This document shows positions 46,996 to 56,642 of a stretch of 64,000 bases of DNA, one piece after another (position 1 is the stretch's first letter; the number at the start of each line of letters is the position of its first letter). The stretch is from Calocera cornea HHB12733 (lineage: Eukaryota > Basidiomycota > Dacrymycetes > Dacrymycetales > Dacrymycetaceae). Under the pieces are notes generated by a model. That model made no database searches. It was given only the letters and a program-made list of their open reading frames with translations, and was not told the origin of the DNA. Position numbers and translations under genes: made by a program. The stretch spans positions 85,343 to 149,342 of the forward strand of contig KV423988.1 in NCBI GenBank assembly GCA_001632435.1. The letters are read 5' to 3'.

Positions 46996-47681
46996 GATTC
47001 AGTAGTTGGATCAACAATCCAAGACGTTCAACAAGAGTGCACTAGTTGGTATACAAAGCAGCTGGAAAGGAGTTCGGTATGTGCCCTCTGTTGGAGCTTT
47101 TGGCCCTTCTTGCGTCAGGGGAATGCAGCGAGGAAGGTTCAGGAGTTGCGTGAGAGCAGAATGAAGAGGAGAGAGTAAGGAGGAGAGAAGCGCCAGGCTC
47201 TGAGCTGGTGTAAGGAAGCGGTCGGCGTCGGATAATACGCAGCGCTTTGCCGGGAGTGGGCATGGGGCGGCACCGGGCTGACCAGCGGGTGAGGGGCGAT
47301 GACGTGAGTGACGGGATGGGGCACGTGCAGTACGGGACCCTGGATCGGAAGAGCGAAGTGCATGTTGCCGCGGCTGCTTCTCGACTGGTGTTGCTTTTCT
47401 GGAAAGATGCTCGAAACGGCCTGTAGGTATGGACACGAGTGGTAACGATGATGATGATGTTATGCATTAATCGGGTGTTGGTCGCAGGCCATCAAGGGTG
47501 ACAACATAGGGGGGTTCGTAACAGCTCGTTCGATATACAGATGAGGGGCAGGGTAGCATGCAGGATATCGCGACACAGCGCGAGAGGGTATACTGTATCT
47601 CCACCAACGAAACACCACAACAGAGACTCGAAACAGGTGGCGGGCATCATGCTAGGAGAAAATGAGCACAGGGGAGGGCGC
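46996..47681. other. Intergenic region
   Basis: This holds the lipase promoter and the 3' flank of the glucanase gene. Short frames on both strands have no family features. An ATG-rich repeat (GATGATGATG) lies near 47,448. Confidence 0.4.
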
Positions 47682-49157
47682 TCAGCCACACACGTTCGGG
47701 TACTCCCGATCATCCGGGTCCTGCGGGATCCACCCGCCCGCCAGGCCCGCAGAGTAGGACCAGTCGTCCGCCTGCTCGTTCTTCCAGCACCAGTAGATCC
47801 ACCCCTGCCCGAGCCGCATCAGTACTTCCATCACATCAACGGTCGGGGTAAGACCAAGGAAAATAAGCTCACCGCCCCCTGCTCATAGGACGTCACCTGC
47901 GCCTCCCAGAACTGGCGCATGAAGTTCTTGTAGTCGCTCGAGAACGTCCCCTCGTCCCCGCCCGCCCCACTAAGCCCCGTACAGCTCCCAATAGCGGGGT
48001 TTCCATCCCCGTAGCTCCCGTCGTACCTGGACCCCACGCCGCGCCCGTTGATGTACGTCGCACAGTCCGTGCTGGCCGTCGTCCACTCGCCGACGATCGT
48101 CCACAGGTCGTTGGACGCGAGCTGGGAGCCGTGCGCGCAGGCGGAGGAGATGTGCTCGGGCCAAGTGTAGGAGAGCTCCGAGTCGTCGAACACTTGGTAG
48201 ATGTGCTGTGTGACGTGAAAGGCTCAGCATATGTTTGGGCTTCAGGCAGCAGGGCAGGCAGACGCACCGTATCCATCATGACCCACGACCCTCCATTACT
48301 CTCCGTCAAGAACCCGGACCAGTAATCAAAGCTCTGATACGCATCATGTATGACCACCACGAGGCTCCCATCGTTCCGTACAATGGGGTACGTGTCCGTA
48401 TAGTAGTTCCGGGTCGTATCGAGCAGCTCCTGGCTGTAGTACCCCGCGGGCTCGTTAACGAGCTCGATAGCGGTGACGATTCCCGCGTAGGGGCTCTGGC
48501 TGAAGTCGCTCGCCATGGTCGCGATGACGGCCTGGGTGCGGGTGACGTAGTCCGCGTTGTTCTGCCATTGCGGGCTGCCACGCTGCCCGGAATTGTCGTA
48601 CCCGTTCTGCGAGCCCGGGACACCATGCAGGTCCACAAGCACCTTGATGCCGTAGTTGCCCGCCCAGCCGACAGCGGTCTTGAGGTAGTCGTACTGGTTC
48701 AGGTGGAAGTAGGGCTCGCCCGCGGACGTGTCGAACGCCCAGTAGCCGATGGGGATGCGCACGTGGTTCAGCCCCGCAGCGGCAATGGCGGCAAAGTCGG
48801 ACTCTTGCACCCAGGAGCCCCAGTGGTTCCAGAGGATGTTCGCGCCCGTGTCGTAGTCCATGTATTGCCCGAACGTCCACTCATCAACAATCGCGTTGTT
48901 CCCCGTGTTGTCAAAGATCGAGGGCGTGATCCATGGTTCTTCCACAGGGATGAGCGTCGACCGGTACGGGGCTGGGTGACGAACGCACCTAAGACCAACC
49001 ATCCACCGAGGTTCACCCCTCGCACCTTTGTCGAACCGTAAGGGAAGCTGGGATCGCGTGCCGTGAGCGTCGAGTTCAGCGGCGACGACCTGTGGGCTGG
49101 GGCGGCAAAAGCCAAGGCGGAAGCGGCGACCACATAGAGAGAGCGAAGCAAGCCCAT
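47682..49157 (-). CDS. GH5 exo-beta-1,3-glucanase (EXG1-like), secreted
   Basis: Exons 48989-49157, 48268-48938, 47873-48205 and 47682-47804 give 431 residues. A signal peptide (LYVVAASALAFAAP) begins the protein. [21 protein letters not shown] is the GH5_9 start. Then come LNHVRIPIGYWAFD, VLVDLHGVPGSQNGYDNSG, ELVNEP with the acid/base Glu, WVMMDTHIYQVF, TIVGEWT with the nucleophile Glu, and GWIYWCWKNEQADDWSYSAG. All catalytic positions are intact. It would trim beta-1,3-glucan chains in the cell wall. The first intron ends with an AAG acceptor only three bases before a second AAG, so the exact joint is deduced from the family. Introns are 44-68 nt. Confidence 0.93.
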
Positions 49158-50845
49158 GTTAGAAGACGGCCTGCGAGCTAAGTAACAGGTGGCCAGAGGG
49201 CTGAAGAGTAAAGACAGGCAGGGCAAAGGAGCGCTATATACCGGCTCTTGGAAGAGGGGCGAACAAGGAGTGGAAAGAGCCGAACGCAACGAGGGTCAGG
49301 TGTTTAAGACTTGCGGGTTGGCGCTAGGAGAAGAGTTGTGGAAGAATCCCGCGGTAGAGGAGGTGGATGGTCCAGAAGAAAGAGAGGTACTAAAGATGGG
49401 TCGGTCGCATGCGATGAAAATTACCGCCCGGAGCATTGCAGGGCAGGGGGGAGGCATCGTTGCTCAGGAGCTGCGCCAGGCCGGTGCCTTGTCGCTAACG
49501 TGCCAGATTTGCTCGGTTACGTTGAGTCTAGCCAGTGGCTCTCCGCGCCCATCTTCTTCCGATAAGGGGACAACAATTGCCCGGCATAGCACGATGGTCC
49601 AGAGGCGAATTCGAGGTCCAGAATGCGGTACGATAGCTTTGGAGCGGTGTACTTGCGTCGAGCAAGGGTAGTGTATGGTGTGGGAGGCACGGGAGGGGCT
49701 GCGCAAAGAAGCCGACAAGCAGGAATGAGGGTGCAATCGAGGCTACCCAAGGCGCCCAGGCAGCCTCCTCACGGCGATTGGCACGCCAGCGCCGCGGCAA
49801 CATCACACATGCGCGACACAAATAGTCTCTTCACGTGGTGATCCTCATGTTGTTGCGCCAAATACAGCTGGAGCTATTTCGTGCGCGTTCAGATAGCACA
49901 GCCGAATCAGCTTTCGCCTTTTCGCGCCATTGTAAGATCGGATCATAACGCGGCCGTCTGTCGGTTTTGTCAAGCAGTCCATATGGTGACGCAGACAATA
50001 GTTGCTGCCTCGTGTTCGGAAGAAGCTTCTTGCAAGAGGAGCGACAGAGGCGAGGGCTCCATACGGAGATAGCAAGAATAGAAGGCAAGACACGATGGTC
50101 GACGCGAGCCAGGTGAACGTTTTGCGGGCGTACGCGGAATCGGGTCCTTCCAGTGGAGCGGGCATCTTCTGAAGCCCTTGAGCCCTGACTTCTGACAATA
50201 CGGACGATCATCTCCGAATATTAGCATGTCTCCTCTTCTTCAGCGCTTGCTCCGCCGTAAACGGTTCCCTCAGCGGTTCGACAGTATCATGTGTTCAAGA
50301 CTCGTCGAGGATGACTGTGCTGTTCGCTTGATTGTTTGCGACCTTCTTACTGATCCGCCCCCCCGCTCTCCTGTACCCCGAACAACGTGACCTTGCAAGC
50401 CTCCTATAAGGCCGAGGAGCAGACCGAGTACGGATGGTCTGTTCTCCTAAACGTTTGAGCTCCGGGAGCTGTATGGTCGGATGACTGCGCGAGAAACAGC
50501 GTCGGTAGACAGATTCAGTGGTAATGACACTGAAGACATGGGCAACAGCTAGTCAACTGTCACCGAACATCGTAAGACATCGCGACCGATGTCCTTGTGA
50601 TACCGACGCCACATCGCTGGACAACAAGGACGACGTGAGAAGGACTTGGATCGGCGCTCGATCAATTTTGCTCGAATCTTTCGACGAGCTCGTAAACTGC
50701 TCGCGAAGTTGCGCCGTGATGTCGCCGATGTCCGCTCAAAGACCTCAAAGGAATTCCCGTACAAGCCCCGCAACGACTTCTCCTTAAAGTGCGGGGATGT
50801 CGTCTAGAAAGCGCGCAAACATTCCCAAGCCCCTCTGCCTTCGAG
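49158..50845. other. Long intergenic region without supported gene
   Basis: The left part is the promoter of the glucanase gene; a minus-strand frame at 49,831-50,211 and a plus-strand frame at 50,518-50,787 show no recognisable domain and uneven composition. I leave both out. Confidence 0.4.
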
Positions 50846-51525
50846 ATGGAGGTGCCAGCCCCTCCCGGCGAAAATGAAGTGCCAACAGCCGGGTTCTTCT
50901 ATGGCACACTAATGGAGACACCCATACTGGACGCGATGATCAAATCCCCGCTGTCATCCCTCACAGCTTGCACGGCACTCCTGCCCGAATTCACAAGACA
51001 TGGCATCGTCGGATCTGTTCCGCCAGCGCTCTTGCCATTTCATGAGGCCAGGGCAGCCGGCATGGTGACGGACAAGCTGGCGGCAAGCGACCGATGCGTG
51101 CGCGGGGTGTTGGTACAAGGGCTGACAGAAGCCGATTGGGAGCACCTCGATTGGTACGAGGGCAGGGTATGTACGCGATATCTATACCGACGAATCATTA
51201 CTCAGGGGGGGATGCTGGACAGTTATATACACGGGCGATTGTTCATGTGTACCGCCTTTCTGAACTCGGTCCGATCTCATCTCCACACGTCGCCGACCTC
51301 ACGACAGCTCTGGCAATGCCGGATCTCTCAACGCTCGATCCAGCCATTGCCGTCTATGCGTACGTGTGGGTCGCTCCGCTGACCTTTCTCACGAGGGACA
51401 TCTGGTCATTCGAGGAGTTTGTTCGGCGAGCTTCGTCGCGCTCGAAGCGGGCTCGAAGCAGGCAGCAGGATGGGAAGCAGACTAGGAGACAGCGGGTTGC
51501 CAGGAGCGGAGATGCAGACGAGTGA
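50846..51525 (+). CDS. Gamma-glutamylcyclotransferase-fold (AIG2-like) protein
   Basis: Exons 50846-51166 and 51223-51525 give 207 residues. TAGFFYGTLMETPILDAMI has the family's F-x-Y-G-T-L substrate loop. LLPEFTRHGIVG follows, then CVRGVLVQGLTEADWEHLDWYEG, whose Glu (in DWYEG) stands where the cyclotransferase catalytic Glu lies, and LYTRAIVHVY. A basic C-terminal tail (RRASSRSKRARSRQ) is unusual for the family and could be a nuclear signal. In agaricomycetes such proteins are common and poorly studied. Substrate unknown. Confidence 0.75.
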
Positions 51526-51697
51526 TCATGGAAGGTGGAATTAGTCCTAGACATTCGTAGCTCCTGCAACCTTGTTTGCAGTGTGCTCGTCGCCATTGCA
51601 GGTTCACATTCCATTGTTATCGATACAATTCCATATGTCCGACATCGTTGTCGATACCCGTCAACCCTACACGAAAGTGATTGTTTCACGCGCCTGC

Positions 51698-52279
51698 TCA
51701 GGCGACCTGCTTGACTTTGCCCGACTCGACCTCGTAGATCCATCCGGAGATCTTCGCGTCCTTCAGGACAAGAGGGTGTTCTTTGAGGTACTTGACGTCC
51801 TGAACCCCGTGTTAGTCAAGTGTGTTAGACGCCGAGCATAATATGACGTACGTCTTTGACACTCTTCTCCAAGTCCCCGAACGGCAGGAACGCAATTTCC
51901 TCCGCCTCCGGCGTATTCCCCAGCTTGGCACGAATGTCCTCATCGCGGAAAGTGAGCATTCCACATCCGGTGTGGTGATACAAGACGATTTCGGACGTGC
52001 CAAGGAGCCGCTGCGAAATGAGGATGGATCGGAGCGCGTCGGTCGCACGGCCGCCTGCGTTGCGGATCACGTGTGCTTCACCGAGATTGATACCCAGGGA
52101 TGCAGCGGGGTCGATGCGGGCTATGATCCTGAATTACTGGTCATGCGGGGAAGAGGAACGGACATACCATCCATGCACGTCACGACAATGGTGTGCTTGG
52201 AAGGGGGCAGGGCGAGGTCGCCCTGGGTGAAGCTCGCGGCATACTTTTCGTTCGCAGCGGCGTACTGTTCAGCGGACAT
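51698..52279 (-). CDS. Beta-class carbonic anhydrase
   Basis: Three exons were read, with intron 1 inside the CMDAR motif and intron 2 before DVKYLKEHPLVL. The zinc ligands are visible: Cys in VTCMDARIDPAASLG, then His and Cys in YHHTGCGMLTF. The Asp-Arg pair is present. NAGGRATDALRSILISQ links these. The protein is short, about 155 residues, with no leader, suggesting cytosol. It matches the small basidiomycete/bacterial-like beta-CA group. It speeds CO2/bicarbonate exchange. Confidence 0.87.
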
Positions 52280-52684
52280 CGTCGCAGGGTCGTGGTTGCT
52301 GGGTTCAATAGCTTTGCTTGGGTGGCCGCGGACTGGCGATACTTAACGGGTACCTTGCTCTCCCAGCTTCAGCATCGCGCTTTATAATCCAGGAATTGCG
52401 CAATTCCACATTCCCAAACAGGAGCGACCGTCGGTGCAACAAGACAAATGGCCTGATTATTGCGACTCCGGAAGCGGCTTGGGCTGTCCCACGCCCATCA
52501 CAGCCTCGATCGGCCACACTAATGGATGCAAGGATAAGACGATCGAGGCGGGAGAGGGTAAACGTAATGCGGGGTCGCGCGGGATCGTTTCTTTGCCGGC
52601 AGAAGGAGTCGGGGTCTTCTCGTCCCTGACACGTCGCGTGTCCATGCGGGTGGACTTGGCGTCCACCAGTTCGAGGTCGCCCTT
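52280..52684. other. Intergenic region
   Basis: The carbonic anhydrase promoter and SLX1 3' flank lie here. Nothing else was seen. Confidence 0.4.
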
Positions 52685-54103
52685 TCAGTCGTCTGTGCAT
52701 GAAGAGATGTTATCTAAATCAAACATTTCTCCCGACGTGTCGGGCCCAGCAGCACCACGGGATGTGCCGGCAACTACCCGTTTCCGAGACTTGGTAGGCG
52801 CTGGCGCTTTCCTAGCAGTCTGAGCGTTCGATGGAAGCGTCAGAGATCTGGGAGGAATGGAGAGGCGCCGACGAGGTTTGGCTTGTCCAACCCTGTGTAA
52901 GGACTGGCGTTTCGCGCGACCCGGTGCTTTGGATGGGCCGGCTTCAGAGGCGGAGGGACTGGAGATGTCGTCGATGTCGAAGAAGTCATCCCGGTCGGGC
53001 GATGGCAACGCTGGCCGTGCAGGATTGGTACTTAGCTTCGGTCCTGGAACTGCGCTTGGTTTGACAACAGAGAAAACTGGGAGGGTCTTCTGCCTCGGTT
53101 TCGACTTCGCGGGCGTTGGTCTTGCAGCGACAGACTTCGCCGGAGACGGAGGTCCTTCTTGCACATCGAGGCCGTCCTCCTCTTCTTCCTCCTCTTCCTC
53201 CTCCTCCTCCTCCTCCTCCTCGTCCGCAGCGATCACCACTCCTCCTTTCTGTCGCCGATAGCATCCCCGAATGACATCTCCCCACAGTAGTGTATGTCCG
53301 CATAGCTTGCATTTGCCGGTGCGCGGCATCATCGTTCCCGTCTCGTTGGTCTTCAGGAAGTCCATTGCGAGGCATGATAGATGGTATATGGCTTGACACG
53401 TGCCGAGAGGGCAGAGAGCGGTCGTGAGCGGCGGCAGCGTCGGTAGCAGTGCTTCTGTACATATACTGCAGGAGTACGATCTTGAGGTTGTAAGCAGACG
53501 CGATAGCTTGCGAAGGTGCGCGGTGGAGAAGGCTTCGTCGTTCACTTCTATCCCACCCGGCCGCCCAGTCCCTCCACCGGCTTTGCCATCCACACCTTCC
53601 AGCTCGACCTCGATCCTGCAAGCAATCGGCAATGGCGGATCGCCCTGGATCTGAACCTCTACAGCTCTCCACGCTTTGACACCTTCCTCGTGGAAGATCT
53701 TGACATGTAGCGGCCAGGTTCGGTATGGTGTGTGTGCCAGCATGCCGCGCAGGACTTTGACCTTCTCCATGAGGAAGTACGCATTGCGCTTCGGAGCGAA
53801 CTCCTCCCGCAAATGCCTGCTGACCTCCGGGTGCTGCCACGCCCACTCGAACTGCAGCGCGTGCAGCTTGCTCGGGAAGCCATACACGATCATGACCATC
53901 ACCCACGGCCGATGCCGACGCGTCTTCCACGCGCCTTGGGTGAGCTCGCCATTGTGTTGGCGGATGCGGCGGAGCGGGTTCGGCGTGCTGCCAATATACG
54001 TCGTTCGGCTTCGAGGGCTCGACAATGACTTGAGCAAGTAGCACGCGTAGAACGGTGGGTAAGTATGAGAGGCAAGTGATGAGCGTGAGTCGCCCTCCGG
54101 CAT
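52685..54103 (-). CDS. SLX1: SLX1 structure-specific endonuclease
   Basis: This is a single exon of 472 residues from the ATG at 54101-54103; an in-frame ATG at 54,223 would add 40 residues that look unconserved. The GIY-YIG nuclease starts at FYACYLLKSLS, with TTYIGSTPNPLRRIRQHNGEL holding the second motif and the key Arg, and FEWAWQHPEVSRHL with the metal-binding Glu. A C-terminal RING-type zinc finger runs from CSICTEALLP through CPLGTCQAIYHLSCL to GKCKLCGHTLLWGDVI. A poly-Glu run of about 16 residues and a disordered basic tail follow. With SLX4 it resolves branched DNA. The tail's FDIDDISSP could bind partners. Confidence 0.92.
   Translation of the reverse strand: MPEGDSRSSLASHTYPPFYACYLLKSLSSPRSRTTYIGSTPNPLRRIRQHNGELTQGAWKTRRHRPWVMVMIVYGFPSKLHALQFEWAWQHPEVSRHLREEFAPKRNAYFLMEKVKVLRGMLAHTPYRTWPLHVKIFHEEGVKAWRAVEVQIQGDPPLPIACRIEVELEGVDGKAGGGTGRPGGIEVNDEAFSTAHLRKLSRLLTTSRSYSCSICTEALLPTLPPLTTALCPLGTCQAIYHLSCLAMDFLKTNETGTMMPRTGKCKLCGHTLLWGDVIRGCYRRQKGGVVIAADEEEEEEEEEEEEEEEDGLDVQEGPPSPAKSVAARPTPAKSKPRQKTLPVFSVVKPSAVPGPKLSTNPARPALPSPDRDDFFDIDDISSPSASEAGPSKAPGRAKRQSLHRVGQAKPRRRLSIPPRSLTLPSNAQTARKAPAPTKSRKRVVAGTSRGAAGPDTSGEMFDLDNISSCTDD
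53176..53224 (-). repeat. Trinucleotide run coding poly-Glu in SLX1
   Basis: CTC/CTT trinucleotides on the plus strand encode consecutive Glu residues just after the RING-type domain. Confidence 0.8.
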
Positions 54104-54386
54104 AGGGTGCAAGTTGGCCGTAAAGCGCGTAGCAGGGGTCAAACAAGCACGCGACGCGTTATCAGGCCAGTCAACAGAACGTGACTGTTCATGACGGTTC
54201 GAGATATTTAGGTAGCACACCATAGTGACTGGGGTTTTACCATTCGTTATGGAATCTCCCGTACAGTCATCACGTTGTCATTGATAATCTATACGTTGGC
54301 TGGGAATAGAATATTTGTAATTTACGGCCCCGAACTTATCCTCTACAGTCATCGTCCGCAAGCCCAGACAAGGGACTCTCCTATGC

Positions 54387-56258
54387 CTACTCGGAGAGAG
54401 GATCGTACTCCTCCCAATGCGAAGGAAGCCCGTCATCGAATGCTCCAAAGTCAGCCAGGACTTCATCATCATCAGGATCCCAGATCGGGTCCCAGCCGTC
54501 TGCCGAGAGTGGAGAGAGTATTCCGAATTCGTCTTCACTCAAGCTGTCGAAGCCATCGTACACAAGTGAAGACCGCACGGGACGCGGGCGCTTTTCATTG
54601 AGCTCCAGATGCTCTACATATTCTTTGAACTGGCCACGGGTCTCACGTAGGATGCGTAGATGCGTGTCCTCGACGACGAGTTTTGATATAGCGGGTACAA
54701 CGACGGAGATCGATCGCGAACGGACCATGGATCGTAGTGCCGTCATTGTGTATTGGTGATAGTCGTTTATCTCGAAGGGGGAGGAAAGCGTGTGCTTGAT
54801 CGTGAGCTCCTTCAAGGCAGGACAGTGGGTGCCTGGACGAGAGTGCTGAGCCCTCATACCTTCTAGGAATTCCTTCGTCACACAGGCATATTCGAGAGTG
54901 AGTGTGGTGAGGAGGGGGAAATGGGTCAGGAGAGCCAAGAATTCGTGCGCAGAGTAGTGAACAGACTTGAGGGATAGTTCCTGAAGTGGCATGTCGCTCC
55001 TTTCCAAGATATCGAAGATCGTTCCGCACTGCATCCCTTCATACTCGAGGCCGCGTAGGCTAAGACAGTGCAGCGAAGGCATATTGATATGATTCAAAAC
55101 ATCGGTAATGGAGCTGATGGACGGGTGCGCCAGATCCAGATCATCCGTCAGGTCTTGAGAGCCGTCGGCAGTTTCCAATGCCAGTTCGAGAGATTCCAAC
55201 TCGCTGAATGTCACCGTTGGCGTTTCTGCATCTACATTCGTTGTTGTCACATCCCGCATGATCAGGTGCTTTAGCTTTGTTGCCATCTGGAGCACTTGCA
55301 TGGGCATGCAGTTCCGCCAGCTTTGGGTCAGCTGCGGACGCCAACTGTCTCGTAATGCTGGGATACGAGCCAGATCGGGCTCAGTCGCAGCCAGGCTCAC
55401 GCCGGAGCTGATCAACTTTAAAGATCTCAGCTCTTTGAAATGAGAGCGCGTGACGGATTGCAGCTCTGCGTGGTGAATTTCGAGGGAGTAGAGCACGTTT
55501 GTACCGAGCGGTGCAGGCACTATTCTTGAGGGGGCGTCTTCGTCGCTGCAGATGACGAGATCTTCGACGAGAGGCATTTCGCTGATCATATACCGGCAGA
55601 CCAGGTTCCGAGCATCATCACGCCACGGAAGATCAACTTTGAGACGGCGGCATTTGGGTAGAAGATTCGAGAGGATGTCGAGTTCGACCTTCAAAGCGGC
55701 AGCTTCGGGAGCCTCGCTGGGCCGAGAAGCCGTATATGCGCGCAGTTCGATCTCGACAGGTGTTGCCTTTGAGCGCGCAATACGCTCGAGAATATCTTCG
55801 ATATATCTCGAGTGCTTCTCGCGGGGCCTGCCTGGTTGAAGGACGAATGTCGACCAGAGGCGGGGAGATGACAACACGATGGCTCGGAACCGCGCGGATA
55901 CGTGGGACAGGAGTGTCGGTATGTCTTGGGATGGACTGCGTCCTTGTCTGGTGCGTCGCATGTTGTAGCTTATTCCCGTTCGTCTGGATGTTTCTTCTTC
56001 GAAGGCGAGGAGGAAAATCATAGACAGACATTCGTCCGGTAGACGACATATTGGGGCGGATGCATTTCGCCGGGTCAGCAGTGCGCTTTTCTGACGAATA
56101 AAACGTTGATGTTCTTCTTCAAGCTTGATCAGCTCCAAGTCCACTTGACGCTGTTCGGCTGTGTCTACCGGTGGGTCGATTGCTGCCACATAACTGCGCG
56201 GAATGATGGGGACCAGAACAGGGGATGCCGTCGAACGGGAGTAGTCGGAGAAGTCCAT
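54387..56258 (-). CDS. F-box protein with leucine-rich C-terminal part
   Basis: This is an uninterrupted frame of 623 residues. A short coiled coil (DLELIKLEEEHQRFIRQKSAL) precedes an F-box-like motif ICRLPDECLSMIFLLAFEE around residues 70-95, and WSTFVLQPG further on. The C-terminal half has leucine-rich-repeat-like segments (MPLQELSLKSVHYSAHEF, LLTTLTLEYACVTKEFL). This coiled-coil plus F-box layout is an expanded family in agaricomycetes that probably picks targets for SCF ubiquitin ligases. The last 60 residues are very acidic. Substrate unknown; such genes turn over quickly. Confidence 0.85.
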   Translation of the reverse strand: MDFSDYSRSTASPVLVPIIPRSYVAAIDPPVDTAEQRQVDLELIKLEEEHQRFIRQKSALLTRRNASAPICRLPDECLSMIFLLAFEEETSRRTGISYNMRRTRQGRSPSQDIPTLLSHVSARFRAIVLSSPRLWSTFVLQPGRPREKHSRYIEDILERIARSKATPVEIELRAYTASRPSEAPEAAALKVELDILSNLLPKCRRLKVDLPWRDDARNLVCRYMISEMPLVEDLVICSDEDAPSRIVPAPLGTNVLYSLEIHHAELQSVTRSHFKELRSLKLISSGVSLAATEPDLARIPALRDSWRPQLTQSWRNCMPMQVLQMATKLKHLIMRDVTTTNVDAETPTVTFSELESLELALETADGSQDLTDDLDLAHPSISSITDVLNHINMPSLHCLSLRGLEYEGMQCGTIFDILERSDMPLQELSLKSVHYSAHEFLALLTHFPLLTTLTLEYACVTKEFLEGMRAQHSRPGTHCPALKELTIKHTLSSPFEINDYHQYTMTALRSMVRSRSISVVVPAISKLVVEDTHLRILRETRGQFKEYVEHLELNEKRPRPVRSSLVYDGFDSLSEDEFGILSPLSADGWDPIWDPDDDEVLADFGAFDDGLPSHWEEYDPLSE

Positions 56259-56642
56259 GTCAAGATCAGGACAGCGGCGATAAGCGTAAACTTGGAACGA
56301 AATGGAAGTAGAACTTGAGTCCTACGGTTGCACTGGATATTTGAAGTGCCAACTAGATGATGATGATCGTTGAAGAGGAGACGCGTAGTAGACAGGCGTC
56401 GCGTCTGAGAGTGTCATGTCGGAAGCAAATTGGCCCTCCAATTTCACGTCAGTCGTGAGCGTTTGTTCACTGCTCTTGCCAACGGTCGCACAGGTGGTCT
56501 TGACGTCGCATTGGATAATGTTGCATCAAGCGATTTGATCTCATGTACATGAGTGTATATACAATAACAACTGCGTCGGGCCAAAGAGTCCTCTCTTTCG
56601 ATCGCCTCGGAAACAAATTATCCACTCGCGCCTGGCCGGCGC
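56259..56642. other. Intergenic region
   Basis: The F-box promoter and the anoctamin 3' flank lie here. Nothing further is supported. Confidence 0.4.

Noticed and set aside
49831..50787. Frames on both strands in the long gap after the glucanase gene
   Set aside because: No domain, uneven codon composition and no matching introns; left as intergenic.
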